Shown: one piece after another, positions 40,801-54,500 of the stretch | Layout of the letters: each line of letters begins with the position of its first letter | Position numbering within the stretch: position 1 is the stretch's first letter | NCBI GenBank assembly: GCA_009760885.1 | Contig: CM019716.1 | Span: 1,032,001 to 1,096,000 of the forward strand | Reading direction: 5' to 3' | Origin: Achatina immaculata | Lineage: Eukaryota; Mollusca; Gastropoda; Stylommatophora; Achatinidae | Length of the DNA: 64,000 nucleotides | Notes under the pieces: model-generated | Seen by the model: the letters and a program-made list of their open reading frames with translations, nothing else | Told to the model about the DNA's origin: nothing | Databases searched by the model: none | Translations under genes and position numbers: made by a program

Positions 40801-43800
40801 AAGAAGAAGATCTCCACAGTACAGGAGGAGGATTATAAAGTTTAGTAAGTAAACTATAGACTACAGAGTTTATTTCGTCACAGCACCGGTTTATTTTCTC
40901 ATTTTCCCACAAAATGTTTGAGAAGGACGAAGAAAGCAAGCAAAAAGTAGAAGAAAGGTGGGCGTACACGTAAAGAATTAGACCAAAGGTGACAAAAGAG
41001 ACGAAAAAGCTCCTCACCAATAGAAGCAGGACAGGACAAGACGGAAGTTTCTACATTGATACAATTTCCACACTTCCATCAGTTTCAATGAACGAGTTTT
41101 AAGTGTTCTGAGAGCTTCAAGGAGGGCTGTTGTTTCTGCCCTGTAGTTGGAGGAAATCTTTTCCCGTCGCAAAGGCCTTTTTGGTTTGTCTCTCATCTAT
41201 GTATCTTATGTAAACGCCCCCACCTCCATTTTTTACTGCTTTTTCTGCAGACCCATCTGTGTGCACATTTGTTTTCAGCTGGGTTGTATTTGCTGTCAAT
41301 CAGCTCCTGGGTCAGTGTCTTCATCTGAAGTGTTGTTAGGTAGTCCTTTTTGTGTATGCTTACTACCTCTGTGATGATTATTATCTTTCACAGTGACTGT
41401 GCTCCTCCACAATTTGGAGTGGTTCAATTTCTTCATGAGAGGTGGGAAGGAGGTCTTTATGGTGTTGTTGCAACTGTGTTATCAGATGGCTGAAGCTGGT
41501 TCTTTTCAGTCTTTTTTTTTTTTGTGGACTCCTGAATTCTTTTGTTCACAGGGCGAACCCACCACACAAAATAGCCTCCTTCACAGGAATCTCTCAAAAC
41601 AACAAAGAACCCACAGGCAAACATACAGGAAATCACAGCAGAACTGAAGCACCTTATGCTGTCAACAACCATAGCCCTACAATGGATACCATTCCACTGT
41701 GGAATAGCTGGCAATGAAATAGCTGATAGTCTATCCATAGCTGGCAGCAATCAAAATCAAACAAATCATCCAGTAAACTACCAAGAGGCGAAAACCATAA
41801 TCCGTAACCAGTGCAGATCTGAATGAAAAAAAAGAAACTGAAATGCAACAATGAACCAGATCCAATACACCAACTACAAAGACATCAGCAAACCATCCTC
41901 TTCCGCATAAGGACAGGCATGAGCAGCCTACTGAGCCACCTGCATCGACTCAAAATGTCTCACACAGACGAGTGTCCATGTGGCAGTGGAGTCCAGACTC
42001 CAAAACATATCCTACAAGAGTGTCCAAAACATGCAGACCTGAGGTGTGAGACATGGCCAGAGGACACAAGCTTGGGGCAAAAGCTCTGGGGGGTCCTATC
42101 GGGATTTGTAGAGGTCTGCAGGCTTTGCCATGTCGACAAGGATCAGGATCTGAAGTAACCAACAACCTCGAACACAGAAGAAGAAGAAGAGAAGAAAGAG
42201 TAACTGTCACACTATATTCACTTTTGACTTTTCTGTCCGCCTCTTTTCACTTTATCTCTATCCACCTCTTATCTTTATCTCTATCCACCTCTTATCCTCC
42301 TTATGTCTTGGCCAAAATAACAATATCTATTTTTAATATAGTTTAATTCTTTTACTCCTGAATTAATTTCCAAGCTCTGCCAATATAAATCTTTATGAGA
42401 AATTCTGGTAAAAGGAAAGTTGAAGGAAGTTACTCGATAATTTTAAAATATGGGTTACGTTCATAACATGCTATTTTTCATTTTATTTACTCTTCGCCTA
42501 AATATCTCTCTGAGCATTGCTTAGCATAGACGTGTGAGATCAACTGATTCTACTAGTGCTGTTTTTGGAGTAAAGAAGTTAAATTGAAATAGTTTATCAT
42601 TTGCTTTTATGAATTATTTTTTAGTAGCTACTTTACGGTTAACTGACCTTGAGCATTCTTTTGGAAAGCAACATTTTACTTGCCGGAATTTTTTTTTAAA
42701 AGTTGTTTTCATTAAGCTCTTGTGTGACTAGTTGCAGGTTATGATGACAACTGCGAGCTCAGTGCATTCGCAGTCATGTGCATACTCACGGTATAATGGC
42801 TCCTGCAGCATCCGAGGTGAGACTCAAACCTGTCACCCTCTCGGTGGCTGAGAAAACATTCACATACTTGGATCCTCCACACATCTGTGAGGAGTCACCC
42901 ACACAAGGGATGTCACAGTTTGAGCTTGGCACGGGGCTGGACGAGGGCAGAGTGTTGGCGCAGTAGCAGAACTTACCTGTTTGAGGGTAAAATATTTCAA
43001 TATTATATCCTCATACTACTGTACATACACAATCTCAGTATCTATCTTTATTTACTTGCTGACATACAAGACATACAACACATATGCTAGGAAATACAAT
43101 TTACCTTGAGGAATATTGAAAAGAAAACTGGGAAAAGATGGCGTTACTCAGAGAAAAAAAGTATCAAACTTTAGAGAGACTATCTTTGTAACACAATCAT
43201 GGTTTCTTGTTACTGTTATCAGTTATGTGAGTCATAAGTGTGACTGAATCATTTACAGGAGAGGCTGTTCTGCAAAGTGACACTATGATACCTGGTAATT
43301 ACAAATACAAATACATGTACTTGTTCGTAGCGAAGGTATCATGAGATTATACATAAATATATATATATATATATATATTCTTATATCCTTCCCGTGCCGT
43401 TAAACACCACATAGGGCTCGTTCGCAAGGTAGTTCGCCAATTGTTCCTGTTTTCGGCGAGTTTTTCAACCTCGTCAAAAGCATTTTATGCCTATTAGTTT
43501 GGCCTCTCTTATCAATGTCCTCTTTAGAGTTTCACGTGGTCTGCCTCTTTTCTTTTGGCCTGTTGTGCTCCACTTGATAGCTTGTTTTTAGGATTCTCTG
43601 ATCGTTTCTTCTCATCACATGACCAACATATGTCCATCTCCTTTTCCTGATCACCCATGAGACTGGTTGTTGTTCGCCTGTCTGTCCTATCTCTGCATTG
43701 TTCTTGAATTCGTTCCACTTGATGCCGAGTATTTTCCTTAGGTATTTGTGTTCGAAAGATTATAATTTCTTGTCTATTTCTTTTGTTGTTTTCCAGCTTT

Positions 43801-44784
43801 CATGTGTATAAATGAGGGTGAATATTACATTTGAATTGAATACTCCTAACTTGGTTTTTGTGCTTATAACTTTTGAATGCCATATGTTCTCAAGATTTTT
43901 GAAGATCGATGCTGCATTTACAATTCTAATTCTAAATTCCTTTCTAGTGTCACCATCCTGATCTATGTAGCTGCCAAGGTATGCAAATTGATTGACTTCT
44001 TCAACATTTGTCCTTTCTACATGTATTTTTCCATTTTGATTATTGGGTAGTTTCATTATTTTTGTTTTTTCCTTGTTAATTTCAAGTCCTATTTTGCTAG
44101 CCAGTGAAGACAGGATATCTGTTTTTTCTTGCTTAGACTTCACATTGTCACTGATAAGAGTTATGTCATCAGCAAAATCAAGATCTTCTAGTTGGGTTCC
44201 ATTTACCAAATCAATCCCTGTGTTACCTGTGCAGCATTTTTTCATTATGAAATCTATTGCAATTCCAAAAAGCAAAGGAGACAGTATACATCCTTGTTTC
44301 ACGCCTGTTTCAATCTGGAGCCATACACTCATCCCTTCTTCTGTTTTGACTGCACAAACATATCCATTGTAGAAGTCCTTAATGATGTTGACAATTTTAG
44401 ATGGTATTCCATATAGACTTAAAATTATCCACAATGAATCTCTGTAAATGCTATCAAATGCCTTTTTAAAGTCTATGAAGTTAAGTATTAATGGTTTCTG
44501 CTTTTCAGTGTGTTCTTCAAGTGTTATTCTTAGAGTAAAGATCTGGTCGAGACAGCTTCTCCCTTTTCGAAATTCTGCCTGTTCTTCTCTCGTTGCGGTA
44601 TTCATTATTTTTAAGTCTATTCAGAATGACCTTGCAAAATACTTTTGATACAACTGATACTAAGGTTACTCCTCTCCACTTGTTACAGTCACTAAGATTC
44701 GCTTTTTGGGTATTTTAACAATGATTCCTTTTTTTCCATTTAGAATGGACCTTTTCTTCTTTCCAAATCTTATTACACACACAC

Positions 44785-44834
<50 letters not shown>

Positions 44835-45453
44835 CTTCAATTAACAAAGTTTAACATCTTGTATATTAACATGAAAACAAAGCTTAGGATATTCACCTCA
44901 AACGCATACCCATTCTTACGTAAGCACGTGAAAGCTGTAAAAACAACCAAAGAAACAGAACAAACTGGACGCATTTGAAAATAAATGTCTAAGAAAAAAC
45001 ACTCTGCATGCAACGGAACGAATTCAAGACTAAAGTAGAGATATGAGAAATGAGCATGCAGCAAAACAGTCTCAGCAGTGATCAAGAAAAGAAGGAGTGC
45101 GTATGTGGGCCACAAGATGAGAAGAAACAATCAGAGAATCATAAAGAAAGCCATCAAATGGGAAACATCTGGGAATAAAAAGACTCTGAGAGACTCTTCA
45201 GAGAACACTGTCAAGAAAGGATAAGATTACTGGCATCAAATCCTTTGCTGAGACTGAGAAGTTTGTTAAGAATAGAGACTCACACAAGTCCTGTGTGACG
45301 CCTGACGGCACGGGAAGCATGTAAATTGTAATATATCACGATCGACTACGAAGGTCAGAGATGATAAGAAAGCATCTGTTTCTTAAATCTAATATAGTAA
45401 GGAGGGTGGAGACAATGATGATGACAAAATAATAATAATAATAAGTTAATACA

Positions 45454-45501
<48 letters not shown>

Positions 45502-48500
45502 TAATACTCCCCATCCCTTCCTTTCCCATAGTAGCAGTTGTCATGATCTCAAGCCGTGACTCCAGCCTCTTATCAGCCACTGGATGTACCATTTCAATTC
45601 CAAGAACAGAGAAAACGGATATGCACCATCAACATTATCTTCTTTAAAAAAAAGTCTAGGATTTGTGGAGAAATTAGGAAGAGAAAAGGAGGGGAGCGAT
45701 GAGGTACTGAGGACAGTAATGTAGCTTTGGGAAAGGGGAGGGGAGATAATCATGAAATAAAATTATAAAAAATGATGAAATCTTTACTATAAAGTTGGAC
45801 TAAAGTAACTTGTCTTCTGCATTCATGTGTTTGTCATGTGACCTGGGAGAATGTCTGAGCCAGTCCATTAATTTCAGATTCATGAATTATACCTGTATGA
45901 CGTTACCAGATCGATTACGCTTAGTTCTCTGTGTGGCTTAGACATTTCACAAACTGTCCACTTCGTTAGAATTAGTGTAGGAAGCTTCTGATACATCCTT
46001 AGCGGTTTTCTCATTCGCCATTCTCCCTTTTTCTTATCCTCGTTTTCTCGTTTGTCTGTATGACTTCAGACCAGATAGCGCCATGTCGAAAAGTGTAGTC
46101 GATCATTTCTCTCCATCTCGCTCGACCTTCCGTGTCTCGAATCAAGAGACTGTTTCTCCTCACCAAACCTTGCAGGGTATCCCAAGTATTTGTCTTATCT
46201 GCCTTCTTTGTCTTTTGCCATTTATCTTTCCAGTCCTGGCTAATTTTTGAAGACCTTCACGTCTACTGATGTGTCCTAGAAACTTTGATTGTCTTTTTTT
46301 ATGTACAGCACTAGTTTAAGATTTTCCTTTGCTTGCTGTAATACTTCTTCATTTGTCTTTCTGGCTGGTCATTGTATGCAAAGCAATCTTCATTAAGAAC
46401 CACATTTCAGTAGCCTTTACTCTTTGTTCTAATTGTTTATTCATAGTCCATGCTTCACTTGCATAAAGTAAGATGCTGAAGGATGTTGAAGGTACCATGG
46501 ACAGCTAAGAAAACCAACGAAGAAGTCTTAAGAGAGGCTGGAATAAAAGGCAAATTACAGCAAACACTAGAGGCATGGAGATTTCTAGGACATTTTCTGA
46601 GAAGAGGAAAATTGGAATACATTATGGCAACTGGAAAAGTTGAGGGAAGAAGAGAAAGGAAAACAGAGAAAGAAGTTATTGGATGGGCTGTCAGTGTGGC
46701 TAGGAAGAAAGTCACAGGAGGATCTCATAATCAAGTCTAAAGACAGAGAATTGTGGAGAGAAATGATCGCCTACGCCACTCGGCATGACGCTTGATTGAT
46801 TGATTGATTGAAAGTAGAACAGGTTCTATATAGCATCTTTGAACTTTCTTATTGCCAATGGCAGTTTTCTGATTTGTTAATAAGTTCTTCATATTTTTTT
46901 CCCCAAAAGCTGTCTTAGACATTGCTGTCCTGGTTCTGATTTCTTCAGTGCACCTGCCCTCAGATGTTATGACTGTACATAAATACTTGTATCTATTGAT
47001 ATGTCCCAATATCTTCCCCCGGGCTATAAGTCTGCATTCTGGTATTTTCTTTTTCTTAGATATCAATATTACTTCTGTTTTGTTTTTATTTTATTGGTGT
47101 GTAACTCTAACCCCTTTTTGCGCTTTCTTTTATGCCTTTGTCTAGGAATTTTTGCAAGGTTTTCGTGCTCTCTTCTATCAATACTGTGTCATATGCATAC
47201 CTGATGTTGTTTACTTTCTGTATGACTTACCGGATGTTACGGCCGCGTACGAGTAAGAGTATGATCCACAGCTCGCCATGCAGGTCAGAGGTGTTGTAGA
47301 CTCTGGATGATAGTCACCTGGACTGACACAGAAGTGTCGTCGCCGCACCGATTCCTCGAAGCAACCAAGTCCATTGGCTGAGACATAAATCAAATAAAAC
47401 CAGAGATGAGACTATAAGAATATAGGACTATAAGAATATAAGAATATAGGTCTAACAAATCTCATGTACAAACAGCAAACTCCTCAGATCGTTAGAAAAG
47501 TAAGACACACACCCCCCCCCCAATTCTCCTCTCCCCCCCCCCCCCCCCCCACTCTTTCAGTCAATCGTTTCGGTCCTTTAAATAGCTTACGCTCAAAGGA
47601 GGAAGGTGCCCTTTTGGATTATGACTTTCTGAGGTGTCTGAGTTGTTAAACGTGACTTGAGACTTGAAGGTAGTGGCTTGAAATTTGGCTTGAGACTTGC
47701 AATGAAGAACTTGAAAGAACCTCTGTCTATTAGACATAACATATGACACATATAACGGTATCTTTCAAAGAAATGTATCATGACCTTTGTTATGTAACGT
47801 AAATTACACAGATCGATTACGCTTAGTTCTCTGTGTGGCTTAGACATTTCACAAACTGTCCACTTCGTTAGAATTAGTGTAGGAAGCTTCTGATACATCC
47901 TTAGCGGTTTTCTCATTCGCCATTCTCCCTTTTTCTTATCCTCGTTTTCTCGTTTGTCTGTATGACTTCAGACCAGATAGCGCCATGTCGAAAAGTGTAG
48001 TCGATCATTTCTCTCCATCTCGCTCGACCTTCCGTGTCTCGAATCAAGAGACTGTTTCTCCTCACCAAACCTTGCAGGGTATCCCAAGTATTTGTCTTAT
48101 CTGCCTTCTTTGTCTTTTGCCATTTATCTTTCCAGTCCTGGCTAATTTTTGAAGACCTTCACGTCTACTGATGTGTCCTAGAAACTTTGATTGTCTTTTT
48201 TTATGTACAGCACTAGTTTAAGATTTTCCTTTGCTTGCTGTAATACTTCTTCATTTGTCTTTCTGGCTGGTCATTGTATGCAAAGCAATCTTCATTAAGA
48301 ACCACATTTCAGTAGCCTTTACTCTTTGTTCTAATTGTTTATTCATAGTCCATGCTTCACTTGCATAAAGTAAGATGCTGAAGGATGTTGAAGGTACCAT
48401 GGACAGCTAAGAAAACCAACGAAGAAGTCTTAAGAGAGGCTGGAATAAAAGGCAAATTACAGCAAACACTAGAGGCATGGAGATTTCTAGGACATTTTCT

Positions 48501-51500
48501 GAGAAGAGGAAAATTGGAATACATTATGGCAACTGGAAAAGTTGAGGGAAGAAGAGAAAGGAAAACAGAGAAAGAAGTTATTGGATGGGCTGTCAGTGTG
48601 GCTAGGAAGAAAGTCACAGGAGGATCTCATAATCAAGTCTAAAGACAGAGAATTGTGGAGAGAAATGATCGCCTACGCCACTCGGCATGACGCTTGATTG
48701 ATTGATTGATTGAAAGTAGAACAGGTTCTATATAGCATCTTTGAACTTTCTTATTGCCAATGGCAGTTTTCTGATTTGTTAATAAGTTCTTCATTTTTTT
48801 CCCCAAAAGCTGTCTTAGACATTGCTGTCCTGGTTCTGATTTCTTCAGTGCACCTGCCCTCAGATGTTATGACTGTACATAAATACTTGTATCTATTGAT
48901 ATGTCCCAATATCTTCCCCCGGGCTATAAGTCTGCATTCTGGTATTTTCTTTTTCTTAGATATCAATATTACTTCTGTTTTGTTTTTATTTTATTGGTGT
49001 GTAACTCTAACCCCTTTTTGCGCTTTCTTTTATGCCTTTGTCTAGGAATTTTTGCAAGGTTTTCGTGCTATCAATACTGTGTCATCTGCATACCTGATGT
49101 TGTTTACTTTCTGTATGACTTACCGGATGTTACGGCCGCGTACGAGTAAGAGTATGATCCACAGCTCGCCATGCAGGTCAGAGGTGTTGTAGACTCTGGA
49201 TGATAGTCACCTGGACTGACACAGAAGTGTCGTCGCCGCACCGATTCCTCGAAGCAACCAAGTCCATTGGCTGAGACATAAATCAAATAAAACCAGAGAT
49301 GAGACTATAAGAATATAGGACTATAAGAATATAAGAATATAGGTCTAACAAATCTCATGTACAAACAGCAAACTCCTCAGATCGTTAGAAAAGTAAGACA
49401 CCCCCCCCCCCCACTCTTTCAGTCAATCGTTTCGGTCCTTTAAATAGCTTACGCTCAAAGGAGGAAGGTGCCCTTTTGGATTATGACTTTCTGAGGTGTC
49501 TGAGTTGTTAAACGTGACTTGAGACTTGAAGGTAGTGGCTTGAAATTTGGCTTGAGACTTGCAATGAAGAACTTGAAAGAACCTCTGTCTATTAGACATA
49601 ACATATGACACATATAACGGTATCTTTCAAAGAAATGTATCATGACCTTTGTTATGTAACGTAAATTACACAAATTTATTGCGGCGAAGTTAAAAAGAGA
49701 GAACAAGAGATGGCAAAAAGGAAGGGTTAGAATTATACAGTGGGAAGAAGCATATATTCTTATTCAGATGCCCTATGTCGGTGTTATTGATCCAGCAGTC
49801 GGCAATGACAAATGCTTGATCTAAACTTGAGATCTTTTGGTGCTTTAGTTAGAGGACTGGATCATAATTACTTTTCATGGTCAACAATTTTTATTGGACT
49901 GTGTTCATAAATTTGCCTCTCTGTAGTTCAGTATCTGTAGGTTACAATTTGCCTCTCTGTAGTTCAGTATCTGTAGGTTACAATTTGCCTCTCTGTAGTT
50001 CAGTATCTGTAGGTTACAATTTGCCTCTCTGTAGTTCAGTATCTGTAGGTTACAATTTGCCTCTCTGTAGTTCAGTATCTGTAGGTTACAATTTGCCTCT
50101 CTGTAGTTCAGTATCTGTAGGTTACAACTTGTAAACAAGTGCCTGAGAAAAATCCTTAAGATTAAATGGTAGGGCACTGTCAGAAATCAGGTGATTTTAA
50201 GACAAACAAATCAAGAATCAATCAATTTAGATATCATAACTACAAAATGAAAGTGGATTGGACACACATCGAGAAAGAAGACATACAGCGTCCTCAAGGG
50301 AAACAAGAATAGGAAAGATCAAAGAATTCAAGGATAAGGGAAATAATGAAGACCGTGAAAGCAGAGGGACACACATGGAGTTAACTTATAGAACGAGGCC
50401 AAAGATGGAAATGACTGGAAAGTCCTTATATGTTCAGTATGTTCTGAAGGTGAGGCCACTTCAAGTTACTGAAGTTACAAACAGCGAACCTTCATACCAT
50501 ATTCAATCAACTGATGGTAACAAGTAATGACACACCGAGTTCTCGATATTCTATGTCTCGAATGTAATACTAATAATCAATTTGTACTCAAAGAACTCTC
50601 AAACATTCTATCGCTTCTCAGCCTTTTGGTTAAGATCAAATTGTCCTCTTGGTAGGGACCCTGATCAACATGCCCTCAGATGTTATGACTGTACATAAAT
50701 ACTTGTATCTATTGATATGTCCCAATATCTTCCCCCGGGCTATAAGTCTGCATTCTGGTATTTTCTTTTTCTTAGATATCAATATTACTTCTGTTTTGTT
50801 TTTATTTTATTGGTGTGTAACTCTAACCCCTTTTTGCGCTTTCTTTTATGCCTTTGTCTAGGAATTTTTGCAAGGTTTTCGTGCTCTCTTCTATCAATAC
50901 TGTGTCATATGCATACCTGATGTTGTTTACTTTCTGTATGACTTACCGGATGTTACGGCCGCGTACGAGTAAGAGTATGATCCACAGCTCGCCATGCAGG
51001 TCAGAGGTGTTGTAGACTCTGGATGATAGTCACCTGGACTGACACAGAAGTGTCGTCGCCGCACCGATTCCTCGAAGCAACCAAGTCCATTGGCTGAGAC
51101 ATAAATCAAATAAAACCAGAGATGAGACTATAAGAATATAGGACTATAAGAATATAAGAATATAGGTCTAACAAATCTCATGTACAAACAGCAAACTCCT
51201 CAGATCGTTAGAAAAGTAAGACACACACCCCCCCCCAATTCTCCTCTCCCCCCCCCCCCCCCCCCACTCTTTCAGTCAATCGTTTCGGTCCTTTAAATAG
51301 CTTACGCTCAAAGGAGGAAGGTGCCCTTTTGGATTATGACTTTCTGAGGTGTCTGAGTTGTTAAACGTGACTTGAGACTTGAAGGTAGTGGCTTGAAATT
51401 TGGCTTGAGACTTGCAATGAAGAACTTGAAAGAACCTCTGTCTATTAGACATAACATATGACACATATAACGGTATCTTTCAAAGAAATGTATCATGACC

Positions 51501-54500
51501 TTTGTTATGTAACGTAAATTACACAAATTTATTGCGGCGAAGTTAAAAAGAGAGAACAAGAGATGGCAAAAAGGAAGGGTTAGAATTATACAGTGGGAAG
51601 AAGCATATATTCTTATTCAGATGCCCTATGTCGGTGTTATTGATCCAGCAGTCGGCAATGACAAATGCTTTAACTCTTGAACTATCATGAGCTGTTTACG
51701 TGACTTGTAAAATACAAATATTTTAAACAATAATTATAGCCACATAGTTTTGTTCCACAACTGAAGGTTCATAATTTTAAACATCCGTAAAAGCTAAAAA
51801 AAAAAAAAGGAATTGACCTAACGCTGTTTCCTGGTTAGAAACATGGCAGCTGTGAAAAATAATGATAAAAAAAGTCCATGTGCTATGGATGTTGTCTTAT
51901 TCTATGAGTTTACTGTTATAGTTTAGATATAGTTCTTTCACGGTTCGGTGCGATACAGAAAGTCATACGTCTTCTCTTTATGACTCAGTAAGAAGAGGCC
52001 TTCATCCCTATAGCCGCATACACTGTACGTCTAAGTCATTCTTTATAAGCAAGACTCGATGAACATGCTTAAAACAATTCAGACTGGCTCCCTAAGACAA
52101 CAGTGGCTCGAGTCCCTGCAGAAGTCACAGCAAGACTCGATGAACATGCTTAAAACAATTAAGACTGGCTCCCTAAGACAACAGTGGCTCGAATCCCTGC
52201 AGAAGTCACAGCTCCATCGATAGGGATTGATGCGATCAAAGTGGTGAGAGAACTAGTTCAGAACCCTAGGCTTTGCTGTTTCCTGGTAAAGCAAGGATTC
52301 GTCATCACTAAGAACGCTGTAGAATACGAGGAAAAGCAATAAGAGTTTCCATCACCACCGTAACTCATCAACGGGGTAGAGGATGGAGGTCTTGATGACA
52401 TAGTACTAATGGCAGAAAGAGTCTCTTGTTAATGCTTGCAATGATCAGTTTTCTACCCTGACTTTCTTTCTTCAAAGCGAGAGAATGACCGAATCAATAT
52501 TGATTCCACTTCTTGAACTGTGAATGTCATGAGTTCTAGCCCAATCCGCCGTCAGTTTCATTCACCAGGAGTTCTTATACGTGCTACGGGTTACATGTAC
52601 CCTGCTGAGACCCTCCGTCTCATGAGAATATCAGAGTTCTTGCGAACTTACCTAAACTCTCAATATTACTTTAATATGTTCTTTTCTATTCCTCATATTA
52701 AGGAAAGAACATCCCACTTCCTTTGCTGCTGTACATTTTGAAATCCTCTCCAAGTCTGTCTTTACGAATCGTAACATTTCTATCACAGTATCTCTAATTA
52801 CAAGTCAAAGCTATGTTTCAACAGCTCTCAATAACAGAAAAAAGGGGGAGGGGGTGTCATGGATTATTTTTGTATTTCGTATTGACCATAACAATTAAAC
52901 TGGGACACAGGTCACATTGTGTGAATTTAAGGCCCATGAATTCACATATTGTGGAAGTTCACTTGTTTTGCCAGCTACCACGCATAAAGGAACTGACAGG
53001 GAAAAAAATCGTTTGATTTGGCCATATTCGATTTATTTGGCCGTATTCGATTTATTCCTCGGTTTCCCCCCCCCCCTTCTCCTCCAACCCGATAGCTCTG
53101 TTTGACGTCACTAATTAGATCTGTATGTTCTCCACACATTAGCTCCGCAGTTCTGCTATGAATCATATCTAGAACTCGTATTCAGATATTGAACAATTTG
53201 TGTTCTATACCTGCTGGGGTTGGTGGAAGAGTTCGATATTCGATCACAACCAGCTACAACAAATCACGAGAAATCGAATACACGCACACACACAATAATA
53301 CATTTGAAGAGAGCCAGGGTTAATCAGTGTCATGTGTGGGGGTAGGGAAGGGCTTTGGTGTTGAGGGAAAAAAAACATTATTCCTGTGAGAATGTGGGGG
53401 TGGGGGACGGGAGGGGGAGCATGGAATGATAGAACAAAATCTGAATGTGAAATGAGAGACCAAAATATGGAATGAGAAATGAGGATATTGACGTGAGATA
53501 TAGAATGAGAAGCGATGATATTTGGATGAGAAGTTAAGTTATGGAATAAGAAATGAGGATATGAGGATATGGAATTAGAATTGCGGATACTCAGTAAAAA
53601 GTGAGGGTATGGAATGAGAAGTGAAGATGTGGAATGAGAAGTGAGGAAATAGAATTAAAAAAGTGAGGATATGGAATGAGAAGTGAGGATATAGAATAAA
53701 AAGTGAGGATATGGAATGAGAAGTGAGGATATCGAATGAGAAGTGAGGATAATGAATGAAAAGTGAGGATATAGAATGAGAAGCGAGGATATAGAATGAG
53801 AAGTGAGGATATGGGGGGGGTGAGGATATGGAATGAGAAGTGAGGATATAAAATGAAAGATGAAGACCAGTGTTAACCCTAAGCTGAGGGCAATGTGTCT
53901 GCACACACAAAAATGTCGTGCCACGCAGGAAATTTTAACGCAATTTTAATGTCCCTCTGTGTTTGTAGTGCTTTGAGGAAAAATATAATCGCGTTACATA
54001 AGTTTTTTTCTGATTTCTTCGGATTTTAGCATTTTTCCCCCTCTAACAATTTTTAATTTTACTCTGTAATTTGTAGTCACCATGTACATTTACACATATT
54101 TCATAGAATATAATTGCAAACAGGTTCACAATTTTGGGCACGAACCGCAGAGCTTTAGAGGAGGCCGGGGATGAGGACTTTTGAGGATGATGTCGTGAGG
54201 ACATCGAGTGATAGATATGGGATGAAAAATGAGAATGCTTAATTTCAAATTCTTACGTTTCAGCTATTTTACCAACATATGTAATGTAACCAGTGATCTA
54301 CTGCCTGATTATCTCGTTGTTCCTGTTTCTAAAACCTGCACGATTTCTATATTTTCTCAATGTTACTATTTCACTCTTCATGCATGAAAAGCGGAGCAGC
54401 GATATTAAAGATGAAAGTGGGGTTTAATCCCACAGTGCACATGAACGAAATGTTAATTGTTTCCGTTTCTCTGTCTAAAACAAATGGGCATTCCTCATTT

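Larger units (their letters stand above)
45909..47810. repeat. segmental duplication unit A (1.9 kb)
   Basis: Begins GATCGATTACGCTTAGTTC and ends just before the same sequence at 47811. Contains LINE pieces, the WSC exon copy A and a poly-C tract. Nearly identical to unit B over its length. Confidence 0.93.
47811..49817. repeat. segmental duplication unit B (2.0 kb)
   Basis: Tandem copy of unit A with small indels (poly-T, 6-bp loss in the CGTGCTCTCTTCTATC segment, shorter poly-C) plus a 145-bp extension AAATTTATTGCGGCG... ACAAATGCTT that is absent from A but present at the end of unit C. Confidence 0.93.

Noticed and set aside
43760..44605. 281-codon minus-strand frame as a host gene
   Set aside because: Carries the RT motifs FADD and QGCILSPLLF; it is a LINE.
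50610..50800. Functional U2 snRNA gene
   Set aside because: Similarity stops after about 32 nt; branch-site region, Sm site and 3' stems are missing.
49911..51670. CRISPR-like array from regularly spaced repeats
   Set aside because: Units are contiguous with no unique spacers, in eukaryotic intron sequence.
52520..52741. 73-codon plus-strand frame (MNVMSSSPIRRQFHSPG)
   Set aside because: No family resemblance, no splice evidence, and length is within chance for this composition.
53575..53924. Minus-strand frames of 89 and 111 codons
   Set aside because: 20-bp minisatellite.
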